Below are positions 50,077-63,802 of a DNA stretch of 64,000 bases, piece by piece (position 1 is the first letter of the stretch; each line of letters opens with the position of its first letter). Position numbers and translations under genes: made by a program. The stretch comes from Metopolophium dirhodum (Eukaryota > Arthropoda > Insecta > Hemiptera > Aphididae), in the NCBI RefSeq assembly GCF_019925205.1, contig NC_083563.1, positions 8,680,001 to 8,744,000 on the forward strand, given 5' to 3'. The notes beneath the pieces were generated by a model. That model ran no database searches and had not been told where the DNA came from. It worked only from the letters and a program-made list of their open reading frames with translations.

Positions 50077-53000
50077 ATGGGTGGTACGTCTACCAAATTC
50101 AAAAAACATCTACAGCGAGGGGATGAATACGCTGCTATGCGGGTAAATATTAAACATTTTATAAAACAAAATACCTATAATATTTTTAATTGTTTTGATT
50201 TTGTAGTTGTATTCTAACTCTCCAGAACTTAAAGCTCTAGACCCCAATTGGAGCTATGGAGATAGTCATAATCATAATACTCTTTTATATTATGCAGCAA
50301 AACATGGAATGAAACACTTACTTAGGTAAATTATTGCTGTATTCATTTAATTATTCTTTGTCTAATAATAAATATTTATTAATGAATTATAGGGCTTTTT
50401 TAAATGAACATAATGGAAATCCAAATAAAAAAAATAACTCTAATGAAACAGCACTTCATGCAGTTTGTTCTCTTTCTCCACAAAGCCCTTACTCTGCACA
50501 AGAACGCCGTGCTGCCTGTGTAACAATATTATTAAACTGGCAAGGAGTAGAATTATCAGATGGAAGGAGAGAGAAAATACGACTGAGTGTTCAAAATAAT
50601 GTAATTTAACCAAAAATAAATATAATAATCTCAAAATATATAAAAATCAATTATAACTTTAATAGGATGGAAACACTGCACTTCATCTTGCAGCGGCTTC
50701 AGGTTTACAGTACTGTGTTGATTTGATGCTTTCACATGGAGGTGCCCCGATATTCAAGACTAATAACCAAAAAGAGACTGCTTGTGATTTAGCTGTGAAA
50801 AATGGAAATGAGACCCTAGCTCGTAAATTAGAGTCTCGAATGGTTTTTGTAAGTGTTCTTGTAATATGCTTATACCTAAAAATTATTAAAATATTTAAGG
50901 TAGCATCCAAAAACCCGATAATATAAAATATAAAATATAAGTAATCTTATATTAAAGTCTTTATATATTTTTTTAATAAGGGTGAAGACCTGAAAGATAT
51001 TTTCACTGTTGTGGATGATTATGATTTTGGAGAGGAGGAAACATATGCTGGGTTGCGCACACAAGACTTACAAGAAGCAAAAGATCAGTTATTGGTAGAA
51101 ACTGCTGATATGTTGAATTTGCCATTATTTACTGCTGAAGCTTTGCTTAGGAACAATGGTAAAATTATCATTATCTCGAACTAAAAACATATCATATTTG
51201 TCTTATTTAAATATTTTTTTAATGTTTTAGAATGGTCTAGAGAGATTTTACTTGAACGATGGGTTCGTGACCCAGACAAGTGTTGTCAAATTGCTGGTGT
51301 TCAGGTACCCATGTCTGTGCAGTCGACCAAAAAATTTTATTTGAATGGGTTATTACAACAGACAAATTTAAATGAAGAAGCTCAACTTAATGTTAATGAT
51401 CAAACTATTGTAAGTTATATGAATTTAAAATGTATTTAAATTTAGTGACTAGTAAAATTAGTTACAGGCTAAATTATTATTTATTATCATTATATTTTAT
51501 TATAAATGCATAATGTGTATTTTTAATAATCAGATAAATACTGTCAGTAAATTTGATTTTGTACATAATATAAATAAATAGAATTTTTCCGGGGCCCTGA
51601 AATTTACGTCATTTTACCCCATATGTCATAACGACCGGTATTGTTATAGATGGTAACGACTATACTATAAGCCGTTGCTATAGAAATTCTCACCCTAAAA
51701 TTACAATTCCTATAAATAAAAAAAATTAACATTTTGAATTTTGATTAATTTTACATTTGACATCCTATACTGTACTTTATTCATTTTAAAAAGGAACTTT
51801 GTCGGTGACCACGTTTGGTCGGGCGATAGTCTGGCAATACTCATTTGTCACCCATGCTGTATCAAACTATACATCTATTGTATAGCTCCTGTGCTGCTCA
51901 CAAATTAGCCGCCTAAGTGTGTAATAAAAATAAAGAAATAGTAGGATGAATTTTTTTAATAAAACATTAAATTTGTAGAGTTTCATTTATTGGTTATTTC
52001 TTATTTTCTATTAACATATAACTATACTCTAGCCCACGAGAGTCCATACATTAAAACGTGTCCGTCACTGCGCATCAGCACGTTGCCGAATAGTGAGAAT
52101 GGCATCATGGTGGGAGAAAACAGACATCGTGTATTACTATATCGATGCGCGGTTTACGTATGGACTCTCGTGGGACGGAATATTTATAAGTTAATAATTA
52201 ATGTTCATTATATTGATCTTAATTAACTTATTCAAGTTAATTTTTTAATGAACTTGCTCTCCTTTTAAAAATAACCTATATAATAACCTATAGATTATTT
52301 TTGTTTGGCTTAGTTCAGTTAATATTTTATGATTCAAATATGTGACCTTTTAACACTTAACTATTTGAATGTAGTACCCACTCTCAACTTACAAAGCTCA
52401 GTGTACTATGTAAATTACATTAAGTAATGCATTTCAAAATTTACTGAGAATCCTATTCCCTTTAAATGCTATATTAGTTAGTTAATATTTTAATTATTTA
52501 AAAATAATTTTGTATTTTTTCAGTGTGATATTTGCTTGAATGAACTGCCATTATCTGATTGTTCAATTAAATTGTGTTGTGAACATAAGTTTTGTAATTC
52601 ATGTTGGAAACAATACTTAACATATAAAATTAAAAGAAAAGACTCTAGCAACATCTGTTGCCCCGCTTTACACTGCCATATTTTAGTTCCAACTGAACTT
52701 ATTGAAAATGTTGTTAGTCCTGAAATGGCTCGGAGATATTTTGATCTTAACATTGAAGTAAATAGGGCTTATAGAAATATATAATCATTATTTTAATTTA
52801 TACCATTTAACTCTAAATGTGTTTTAGTCTTTTGTTGAAAGTAACCGTTCCATTAAATGGTGTCCTGTTCCAAACTGTGGACTTGCTGTTCGCCTACCAA
52901 TCAGTAGAAAACCAAAGCCTAATTCTAAAATTGCACGTTCAGTTGACTGTGGCAGAGGCCATTATTTTTGTTGGTATGTTTTGAAAGCTATTATTAGTAA

Positions 53001-56000
53001 TAAATTAATTAAACTTTTTTTTTTTTTAAAGCATTAGTTTGTACTGTGTTATGTATTTATTATTCAATAGGGAATGTATGGGAGATGCTCATACTCCATG
53101 CAGTTGTCAACAATGGTCTCAGTGGATGACTAAAATATCTGAAGTTAAACCAGATAAGATTCGAGAGACAACCGCAGAGTATGAAGAAGCCGCTAATAGT
53201 TTGTGGTTGGTCACAAATTCAAAACCCTGTCCAAATTGCAACTCGCCTATACAGAAGAATGAAGGCTGTAATCATATGAAATGTTCAAAGGTAAATTTCT
53301 TTATTTCTCACTTATACATTTTACTGAATATTAAACAAATATTCAATCTTTATTTAAGGTAGGTACGATATTTTAGATTTTAATAAATTATTAATAAAAA
53401 GTTATTTTTATATTCCACGCATGTTAAGAACATGACCAGTTTGCCGTCTAAAACTCTAAACGTTCACAAAGTATACATATTTTCAATAAAAATAATAAAT
53501 TTTTTAATTGATTTGTCTCAACATGTTATAATTAAATATTACTATTAAAAAATGTATTTTAATGATTTTTTTTTTTACTATAGTGTAAGTTTGAATTTTG
53601 TTGGATATGTCAAGAAAGCTGGAAAAAACATGGTTCAGCTACTGGTGGTTTTTTCCGTTGCAATCGTATGAATGCTGTTTGCAAAGCTGATGAAAAACGT
53701 GGTCTTCTTGTAAAAGAAGTAAGTACTCATATAAAATTATTATTTCAAAAAATTTATTGTGATTTTAATTTTTTATTTAAATAAAACATTTGTTTTAATA
53801 TCTAAAACAATAATAAAATACAAGCAAATCTCTTAAACTTAACATTTAAAGTAATAATAAGTTTTGTATATTGACATTACGGGCTATATTGGTAAGACAC
53901 ATCAAACAGTGTTTAGGAGAATCATAAAGGTAGTTAGTGACAGATTAAAATGTATAAAGGGAGTGGAGTTTCTCAGTCGACATGTAGATACTATAAAGTT
54001 GATACCTGCCCACAGGTGTATCTAGAGAGGGGCTTAGCCCTTCAGTGTAAATATTTGACTAATGCCTCCCAAATTTATTGTTGTTTATTTTGTTCAGGTA
54101 AATATAATTTATTATGCTTATCATATTGGCTTGACATGGCAAATGATAATAATACCCAAGGTTTTTAGATTATAGAGGTTGCCTCATAATCATGTAAACA
54201 AAACCAAAACCCCGCACGCCGCAGCTGATCTAGTGACGTCATTGTAGTATACGATTACCGGCGGATAGCCGTGTCGCATTGGAATTGTAATAGAAAAGGT
54301 GAAAAATTAATATTTTTGATTAACTGACCTAGGTACTTGAATTAAATTCAAAAATAATTATTAAATTGTTAAATATCTAAACTGTTACAGCTTTAATAAA
54401 TAAAAAATAAATATGAACAAAGGCTAAAAAATATGTGTTTAGAAACAACAAAAGAATCAGTAGGTAATCAAATGTTTTTCACAAAATGTATTATTTTTAT
54501 GTCAGAATTTATAGTCATTTTTATTAATTATATTTTTTTTAAATTTTTATTGTTCCAAGTAGTTCAGTTGATCAAACATATACACTTATAATCTATTATA
54601 TTTATGAAAATAAAAAAAAATGTTTGTATATTTTATATTTTATTCAAAAAAAAATAATTTCATATTAAATAATATAAATAATATTGTATTATTAAATTCA
54701 ATATTATTAGTCAATACCTATAATAAACTTTTTAAAAAAAATGGGGGAAAAATATTTTTGATTATAATGGTAATTAAAATAAAACAGTAATTAATATACT
54801 ACTTGAAACATTTAATTTAATATTAAATACACAATTCAATACCAATATTAACACATAGATATAATTTTATAATAACAACAGCTTAACATGATTACAATGA
54901 AATAGATTATGTCATCAGCCTTCTTAATTTTTGTAGTTTTTGTAAGCGGAATTTAGACTTTGGTGTGTGTTGTTTATTGTAGTATTTCATACGAATAAGT
55001 ATTCGTTGTTTGATATACGATTGGATGACAATATTATATTTTTTTTTTTTTCTATATCCATTCTAGATATTATTTTTTTAGTTAAATTTTTGACAACACC
55101 CAGGCCTTTCGGAATTTGTTGTTTTGTTATCTTTTTAAATAAACGTTCAATCCTAAATATATTTGTTTTGAAATTATTACTTGGAACAATAAGCCCACCA
55201 TAAGATAGATGACTTATCCATGATGGCATTGAATAATTATGTTCATGTGAACTTTTATCATAACTTGATTTTGATGTGATAGAGCCAAGTTCAGGGAATT
55301 TCAGTTGATATTTCTTAGCAATCCAACCGGCTAAATATTCAACTGCATCATTGGTCATTTCAAGCTTGTTTACACATTGTACCTCAGATGATATTGATGA
55401 TTCATCAGTATCGCTTAAATAATCATTTGTGTCTGTATCAGTTTCAGAGTTGTCTGTATTTTCACGTTCATTACTAATAGAAAAATTAATTTTTTTTAAT
55501 GTACTGGCTACCATAAATTCTTCTTTGTTTTTATCGGTGGTATTCGCTTGATTGGAAACCACACCAGGATTTTTACCCAGAATAATCATTCGTAGTCTAT
55601 ACAACGCATTAAGAGGGGATGGATGGTCATTCAGTCCTCCTCTGGATCGAATTTGTGAAAATAAATTTTCTAAAGCATCTTGATTTACTTTACTTGTTAA
55701 AAGATATTCCAAGCCATTTTGTTGTAAAATTTTTAAAAGATGTTTTGTTCCATTAATATTCATAAGAAGAGCCTTTTGAAAAATTTGAAGCGATTTTTTC
55801 CCATTGCATCTCATTGTTAAAAATATATCATATACATTATCGAGAAGTGCATCTTGTTCATCAATTAATAATCCATATGGTGCTGTATAAGGAGAGTTCT
55901 TATCATTTGTGTGTGAAACATTTGCTAAATCAAACCAATTGTTAACTAATTCAATAAAGTTGGCTGTGTCGTTTAGTAATTTTATATCAGTTATAGGTTT

Positions 56001-59000
56001 ATAATGCTTAAGTGCAGTTGCGGTGGTATGAGACAGTAATTGTGTTGCTAATCTTACTTTTTGTCTCAGGGGTCCATCACAGGTTAAATGTTCGGAAGTT
56101 AGTTTATGACAAACACTAAGCTCTGTAGACATATTTCTTACCAATGCTTCTAATGGTTTTTTGTTGATAATTTGGCCATTAATTTGAAAACCCGTGTCTA
56201 ATAACCAGTTTCTGATAAGCTTTAGAATGTGAGGTGCATCTGGAATGTATACTATATCTCTTCCGTTCGGGATTGAGAATATAGGATTTTCATAACTAAT
56301 ATTTAAAGATTTCCACAAACCAACATTTCCCCCACCGCAGTCACTAGTACAACAAACAACCTTATATCCAATTTGATCCAGTCTTTCAATTATATCAAAG
56401 AGAATGTCTTTAGTCATTTTTTTGTCGAAGTCTACATAAATTGGCTGTTTCCATTGTGATGCTAGTCCTCGAGCCATAATCACCTGCATTTGGTTATGAG
56501 GCCCAACAACTTCATCATGAAGGACATCATACTCCATGACACTAGACACTTTTACTTCGTCAAACATTAATACTGTAAGCTTTTCAGAATTATTCAATAC
56601 TTCACCATTGAGTTTCATTAGATTTAGTACATCATGAAGAACACCATTCCTCATTTCTATGCTTTTGGCCCACCTCTGAAGAGAAGAAAGTCCTAAAATC
56701 AATTTAAAATTAATACAAACATTTTTTAACTAAGTATAATGGCTCAATGAGTATAAAATAAAAAATTATTTACCAGGTAGAGGATAATGCAGTTCATTTT
56801 TGACATAGACATATGCTCTTTTACTGAAATACCTAAGCGTGAAGGCTTTTGAAATTTCAGCTCTTGTCCAATGGACCCTTTTCTTTTTTCGCATTATTAA
56901 ATTCAACTGGTTGGCAGAAAATATAGATGACAAATATTTCTTGACTTGATTTTCAATGGTTTGACTTTTATTTAAAGAGAGCAATTTGATTTGTTTGGTT
57001 GTAGTTTTCTGTGTTTGTTTTAAAAGCAAGTTAGTTTCTTTCAACTTTTTAGTTAGAACCTTTATACTCAAACGAAGTGATTCATTAATTTTTTTATTGT
57101 CAATATCAGATTTTTTAATTGACGCAATTTCTTTTTCCAGTACACTGTAATCAGTTTTTAATATGTCATATTCTTTAAGTAGATTGATATAAAATTGCTC
57201 ATAATCTAGTTCAATGTTAACTTGTGTAAGATCATCATCTGGTATAGACAGTACTTTGGATGTACTGGATGTACTAAGAGCTGAATTGATTATCTTGTTG
57301 TGATCCTACAACAATTATTAATAAATATCTGTGAGTTACAAAGTAATGTGATAAGTGAGATAATATAATATAATATTTATTCCTATATTTTGTGATTTAT
57401 TAGTGAGTTTGATATTTTATTCTGTTTCTTTGCAATTATCAGATAAACATTAAATTGTACAGGTTATGAGGTCATGAATCATGATATTACATCATATATA
57501 TATAATAAATTATCACTACAAATTATTAATTATGTTATAAATTATGATACTAAAATAATATAAAACTTTCTGTTTAAGTATTTGACTGTGGTAATACACA
57601 GGGACAAAATTAATACATGAATATAAATTTTAATATTAACCTCTTTTATTGATTTTCTTTCCATCCTACTTCTACGACTAATGATTGATGCAGATTCAAC
57701 TAAGTCAGTTGGTAAATTCAACGTAGGAATTGCATCCTCTTTAAGTCTTCGACTCTTAGATTTATATCCTAAAAATACATCAAAGAATAAAATATATTAT
57801 ATCAAAGTTTTATTTTTAGAAATATTACCTAAAAGTTCTGCTTTTAAGTCTCGAACAAATGCATCAACATTAAAGTGATCAGAGCAAATAAATGATGTAT
57901 CTGGATTAAAATGGTCACCTCTTTTGCATTTCTGAACCCATTCTTTCCGATAGTTTAGATCTTTTGGAAATCTAAACATAATATATTTTAAATGCATATA
58001 ATAATAGATATAATAAATACCTAAATACCTAAATTATAAATAATATATATTATTTTCAGTTACTTGACTGTTTTATTATTCATTAATATACAGTGTCGGT
58101 CTTTTTGGACCTTGTCTATAGTAGGTATACACTTTACACTTTACATGTATTATACTAATATAAATATTGAAATATAATATAATGCATTAATAATAATTTT
58201 AAGTACCTACCTGTGAAATGATATGTTGGATTTTCCATCATTTTTTGATTTACTGTAGTTATTTATGCAAGTAGCAATAGCACAACATGAGCCTCCTTTC
58301 TGCTTTAATATCTTTGATTCCATAATACGTATAAACTTATGAAATGTACAAACAATGAAAATAAATGAAAATATAGTAAAAATAAAATAAATATTTAAAT
58401 AATTAATACGGTAAACTCAAAACCAATGATAGCTGTAGTTGTAGATTGTATACTGTAGACTGTAGTATACGATGTTAACAATTTATACTACAATGACGTC
58501 ATCGGACTAGTTCTCCCACTCCTACTTTTTCGAAATTTCCGTATGAGGCAACCTCTATAATCTAAAAACCTTGAATAATACCTACTAATATTATCACTTT
58601 TATAATTATTTTTCCATAGGCTCAACAAAAGAATAAGCAAAGTTTGGAATTAAGTAAATTTCTTCATTATTATACTAAATTTAAAAAACATGAAGTGACT
58701 CGTACTATGGAAGAACTGTTTGTAGAAATTGTCAAAAATTGGAGAATAGCTCTTTCAGCTGCCTTAAATATATCTGAAGGTAGATTCTTAAAATCTATAC
58801 AGCCTATTCTATAAAATAATCACTTTAAATTCTGATTTATTATAGATGACGAACGTACAAAATTTGTGGAAGATGCTGTTGTTGAAGTGCAGAAAGCCAA
58901 ACGTGTTCTGTGTGCATCGTATGTGTATGGGTTTTATATGCTATATAGTGCATATAATAGAAATATTTTAGAGTTCATGCAGGTAAAATTAAAAAAAATG

Positions 59001-62000
59001 TTTATTATTAATTAATTTTAAATTAACTTACTTGATATAAATTTAATAATTTGATAAAATAGATAATTTATATCATTTAAAATTATCGGATTTTCAACTT
59101 CCTTAAATGTTATGAATCCAATTTACTTTTTAGAATGAAGTTGAGGAAGTTACTGAAAAGTTATCAGGAATGGTTTTAAGACAATATTTATGTAATCCAA
59201 GAAGTGCCATTATTAATACTACTAGTATACTAAGACGAAAACGCCATGAATTTATTAATGCCATATCAGATGGATCTATATCTTTAAAAAGCATGCCTTC
59301 TATTCCACCAAATGTTACCAAACCAAAATCAACCACCATGTCACAAAAGCATATAAATGCTACTGCTAAAGTGAGTGTACAAATTCCTAAACTTAGATTT
59401 AATAAATAAACAAAACAATTTTTAGGATTTATTGAAGAAAGCAATTGGAGATTCAATTCAAATCGATCCAGATAATCCGTGGATTGTAGATTCAAAAGGA
59501 AGACATCGTAACCTTACTGCTATATTAGATTGGCCTGAAAGTTGTTCAGATGAAGAAGAGGTTAAAAAATTTAAATTACTATAAGTTTGGTTTTACATTA
59601 CATTTGATTATTTTTAATTATTAAAACAAGGAAACTGAATTGGATCGAGCTCTAGCTGTGAGTGTATTTGGTCAGTGTAAAATGGAGCACTGTAAAAAAG
59701 CAAGAGTGAGGAATCCTAGAACATCAAAATTTCATGAATACTGTAGCTTAAGGTGCAAAAATACTCACAAAACTTTGTTAGAAGAGCGTAAGTTAAATAA
59801 ATTTTCTTACTACTTAGTTAAACGTAATAATAATAACAATAATTTTGAATTAAACTATTTTTTACTTAAGAGGACTCCACACGTACATTTGTTGTCTCTG
59901 TCCTAAAAGTGCGTAACATAGCAAATTTAAGCTCAGCAGATAACGCTTAACTCTGTTAGTTCAAAAACTAGAGTGAATTTACCTATTATGAAACTTGATG
60001 GTAAGAACATTATCTTTGTTTGTATGTTGCCTTTTACGATAGTTCAATTTTTTAGCAAGTTATGCGTGTATAATATAGCGTAAAGTACTAAAGTTCATAA
60101 CTCACTTAAAAACTGTAGAATCTTAAAAAATCAACATACAAACACAGATAATGTTCTTACCATTAAGTTTCATAATAGGTCAATTCACTCTAGTTTTTAA
60201 ACTAACGGAGCTAAACGTTATCTGCTGAGCGTAAATTTGCTATGTTACGCACTTTTAGGTCAGAGACAACAAATGTACGTGTGGAGTCCTCTTAATTATT
60301 ACATTATTACATTATTTAATTTTTTTTATAGGAAAAAAGGAAAAGCGCACTAGTATTGTTGGTACTTTTGCAATGGATCTTATTGTTGCACTTGAAATGT
60401 CTAGACTTCAAATGATAAAAGATGCTCAACTAAAGAAAAAGTACATTATAATATATTTTTTAATTAATTTAATCAATTATAATTTATAAGTATTGTTAAC
60501 ACTAATATTTATTTTTAGGTCAGAGATCGAAGAAGCAAGTTGTAGCAAAAATTATTCAGGTGATTACTAATTTTAACCTATAATTTTATTGAAAACAAAA
60601 CAATTCATCATTTGATATTTATATTTTTAGAAGTTGTTGAAGATTCAAATGACGATGACCAGCAATTGCAAATGGCTTTACAGATGTCTTTAGATGAAAT
60701 TGCAATGACTAAATCCAGAAATGTATCAAAGTCTACAAACGACAATGAAACCATTTTACTTACAAAAAATATTCCTGAGAATACTGTTTTAAAAACAGAT
60801 ATTCCTCTTATCTTACCCAAGTAATACATTTGTTTGTTAATTAAACTCGATTAATGTGTACAAAATGATACGTTATATAATTAAAAAATATTTTTTTCAG
60901 ATGTAGTGGTATAAAACTCGATGATGGTGTGTTTAAAGTAGGTGATTTACACAAAAACAGTTATTATTTAGATTTTAGTGAAGACATATACAGTCGTATG
61001 GAAAATAAAAATCTTAGACGATCATTGTCTTTTGGTGATCTCCTCTCACGTAGAGATTTGTACAAAAATAATCGAAGGTTTGTTTGTTGTGTGCAGGAAG
61101 TTTCCCAAACAAGTTGTTTATAACTTGATTTCTTTGCTTAGATACTGTGTTAATGTTTATCATATGAACAGTGATGACAGACAAGATAAAATAGACAGAA
61201 AACGTGGAAAACTGAATCATGGCTTTCAAGTATTGCCTAGAAGAACTGCTTCCATTCTCATGGAAATTAACAACAATGGTGAATGTCGTGCAGTCACATC
61301 ATTGGATGACAGCAATATTGCCGCTCCTATAAGTTCAGACAAAAAAGTATGTATTACATGATTATTTTTGCTGAAAATTTTACTAATATTATTTATTTTC
61401 TGTAGCTGTGCAATATCTTGGCTCAACTGTATTGGCAAAACTCATCTAAACCATCTAGTGTTACATTGCCCAAACGTTTAAGTAAAATAGGAAAAACTGC
61501 TGCCCTGGATACATCAGATGAAACATTAGAAAATGAATCAAAAACTCCTGATGAACTACCTATCAAGCCTGAACTAAACATTAGAATTGAAAAATTTAGC
61601 AGCCATTCTGAAGACAGTGCCGATAATGATATATCTGCAGATATAGAATCAGATACAGGTATCCCAAAGTCACCAACACTCTTCATATCCGGTGTATCTA
61701 TAAATCGTACGCCAGAAACAAAGTCACCAGTATCAGGTCGTCAACTGAGGTCAGCAAGCTTAACAGTACCAAAGTTTATGTTAAAGCCACTTTACAAAGG
61801 TACATCGGCTGACAATTTAACTTCATGTAAAGAATGCAACGTTGTCCATACAAATAAAGCGCATTCCTATCAAACTTTGTTTAGTGAAGATAGGATGTGT
61901 GCTTCAGCTAATATGGCCGACAAAAGTAGATGTGTGTTTACATTTCCAAAATCAATGACTGACGGTGAGTTGTTTTCAACATTACATATCGATAGAAACA

Positions 62001-62065
62001 AGTTAAGCTCAGATGATTTTCATGAAGCTCTATTCCTTAAGAGACGGAAACACGAACAACATTAA
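50077..62065 (+). CDS. ANKIB1: Ankyrin repeat and IBR domain E3 ubiquitin ligase (RBR)
   Basis: Twenty-one exons in agreeing phase encode about 1,291 residues (human ANKIB1 1,089). Starts: 50077, 50207, 50393, 50666, 50981, 51231, 52524, 52828, 53071, 53584, 58620, 58846, 59134, 59426, 59631, 60332, 60519, 60631, 60901, 61142, 61406. The start MGGTSTKFKKHLQRGDE matches the family's myristoylation-like N-terminus. Ankyrin repeats span about 40-190 (NTLLYYAAKHGM, GNTALHLAAASGL). RING1 is at 312-389 (CDICLNEL, HKFCNSC), IBR at 400-460 (GHYFCWECMGDAHTPCSC) and RING2 at 491-520 (CPNCNSPIQKNEGCNHMKC), with the predicted catalytic cysteine 504. It transfers ubiquitin through that cysteine. A ubiquitin-interacting motif lies at about 887-902 (QLQMALQMSLDEI). 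Residues 795-821 add an extra Cys motif. Intron 10 contains an antisense P-like transposon. A poly(A) signal is at 62,159. Confidence 0.95.
52033..52174. mobile_element. 142-bp foldback MITE in ANKIB1 intron 6
   Basis: CCCACGAGAGTCCATAC at the left pairs with GTATGGACTCTCGTGGG at the right, and further in GCGCATC pairs with GATGCGC. It is an inverted-repeat element without coding capacity. A target duplication could not be assigned. Confidence 0.8.
54157..58573 (-). mobile_element. Complete P-element-like transposon in ANKIB1 intron 10
   Basis: The ends are about 32-bp inverted repeats (CAAGGTTTTTAGATTATAGA then GGTTGCCTCATA; 54,157-54,188 and 58,542-58,573). An internal inverted pair contains TGACGTCATTGTAGTATA. 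The flanks repeat AATAATACC (54,148-54,156 and 58,574-58,582), a 9-base match where P elements usually duplicate 8. The element is 4.4 kb, antisense to the host gene, and carries one five-exon transposase gene. The host splice sites on each side (53,718 and 58,620) are intact. Confidence 0.92.
54987..58323 (-). CDS. P-element-like THAP transposase, apparently intact
   Basis: Five minus-strand exons: 58,323-58,211, 57,971-57,829, 57,768-57,641, 57,305-56,774 and 56,692-54,987, all GT-AG with consistent phases, 873 residues and no internal stop. A THAP zinc finger covers residues 14-90: C14 and C19, W49, C67-x2-H70 (FICSDHF), and an AIPTL motif near residue 95 matching the AVPTIF box. A Lys/Leu-rich coiled segment and leucine-repeat-like region follow. 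The catalytic RNase H-like part has LMFDEVKVS (Asp about 350), CCTSDCGGGNVGLWKSL (Asp about 423) and QDALENLFSQIRSRGG (Glu about 647), the conserved blocks of P transposase and human THAP9. It should bind the element's ends and, by homology, cut and reinsert it using GTP as a cofactor. Confidence 0.9.
59870..60291. mobile_element. 422-bp foldback MITE flanked by TTAA
   Basis: GAGGACTCCACACGTACATT starts the left arm, and its complement ends the right arm. Pairing continues for well over 100 bp (GTGCGTAACATAGCAAATTT, GAACATTATCT/AGATAATGTTC). TTAA is present on both sides (59,866 and 60,292), as for piggyBac-type insertion, although the ends lack the usual CCC. It lies in ANKIB1 intron 15. Confidence 0.85.
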
Positions 62066-63802
62066 ATGCCATATTTATAATTTATGTAGGTACATTATAA
62101 TAATTAATATTATGTTTATATACAAGTCTCTAAAGGCTATTTCTTTTCTTTGGTATTTAATAAATCTGCCAATTATTCATAAGTATTCCTTATATATATT
62201 TATTTAAATGAAGTTGATTTATTCTATTTTGCATTTTTACTAAGCAAAGGTTTTTCGACTTAATCTCCATACAACTTTCTTATTATACAAGATACAACAC
62301 TAAAAATTTTCTGAAGACTTAAATTTTCTAGTCTATGCAATATAAAAAAAGTAGTTTTTAAGAAGAAAATATGCCAAAAAATCTACTCTTTTTTTCATAC
62401 TTAATAGTTATTAACGGTTCCTAAATGGGTTGCAAAATATTTTGTATTTTATTTTTAGATTTTATATTATGTTTAAATCATCTTTTTTTAAAATTAAATT
62501 TAGTATAAATATTGATCAAATCTAACATAATTCAATGCATTTAATACTTTTGTTTAATTGGTTGTTATCATATCTAAAATAGTTGTTATATTATTATCAT
62601 AGAGTAATAAATTACTCTATGATTATTATACAATTTTATATACATAAGAAGAGTACTTACAAATTTTTTAAACATAGATTTTTTTTAAATATTCCATAAC
62701 TCCTTTAAAAGAACAAATTTTATGTAATCAAATTTGAATTTTAAATGTTCAATTTTATTATTTATTTATTTTTTAGTTTTATATGTGTTATATAAATTTT
62801 TTGCAACCCTTGCCCCTAATCTTAATGCCATTGTAATAAAGTCTGAAAATATTTATAATAAATATATACTTCCATTTTTTGAACAATTATTTTAATTTTG
62901 CCATACAAATGTATTTAATAAATATACTTAAATTTTACTAATCCATCGCAAAATTGTCATTTTTGAACGAGCAATCTAGTTGTATCAATTAAAAAGTAAA
63001 ATTATTAGCAAATCTTGATCATATTATTTTTGATCCCTGATTATGGGTATTGTAAAATTGACTTATATAATATAATATGTTCAATCTAATTGGTACGAAC
63101 AACTGTCTAATAAACACTAGAATTTAAAAAATAAATAATTTTATGCCTATGATATAATCATTACGATTATATTATTATACAATTGTTTTTAATATTCGAT
63201 CTTACACTTTTCATAACTTTTTAGTAACACTGTGTTTAGTTTATTGTTGACATTTTGAGTGTTAAAATATTTAATCATATTTTATTTAACTCTACATGTT
63301 TAATGTATTCAAGTATATTTTTAAATACATTTATGTTGTATGAAATTGTTCGGTTAAGATGTCTAAGTCTTTTAGTTATAATTATTATTTATAAGATGTG
63401 GTATACTATGTAGGTACACTTTTAATCACCAAACTAAATAGGATTTTCCTTGTAGCCTTATTTGGTTTCAAAATAATATATTATTTGTATTTGTAGTTAA
63501 GATAAAAAAAAGAATCTAATCATTGTTTATTATTTAAACAACATGATTGTGCCAAGAGTTGCTGTATAATAAGCCAGTGTATAGAATATATTTCTTCGTT
63601 TGGTTATTGTCAAAATTATCAATTGATTTTTTTTAACAGTACAATAATCCTACTTTAATCAATGATTCTATCAGTTAAGTTATCATTGGGTCAATTTTTT
63701 GTATGTTTATAATAATAATTAATTAATTAACAACATCTTATTAAAGAACAGTTAAATGTAATTTTATGATAACTGCAAAGACTTCGAGAATATATTCTAT
63801 AG
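62066..63802. other. ANKIB1 3' UTR and flank
   Basis: AATAAA at 62,159-62,164 is 94 bases past the stop, with further copies from about 62,835. Beyond this the sequence is AT-rich without a supported gene or repeat. Confidence 0.5.

Noticed and set aside
53950..54168. 72-codon frame at the edge of the P-like element
   Set aside because: Lies within ANKIB1 intron 10 and crosses the transposon boundary; the flanking coding exons join without it.
54987..58323. THAP protein as a domesticated host gene
   Set aside because: It is enclosed by matched inverted ends and a target duplication, so it is a resident transposase and not an exapted gene.
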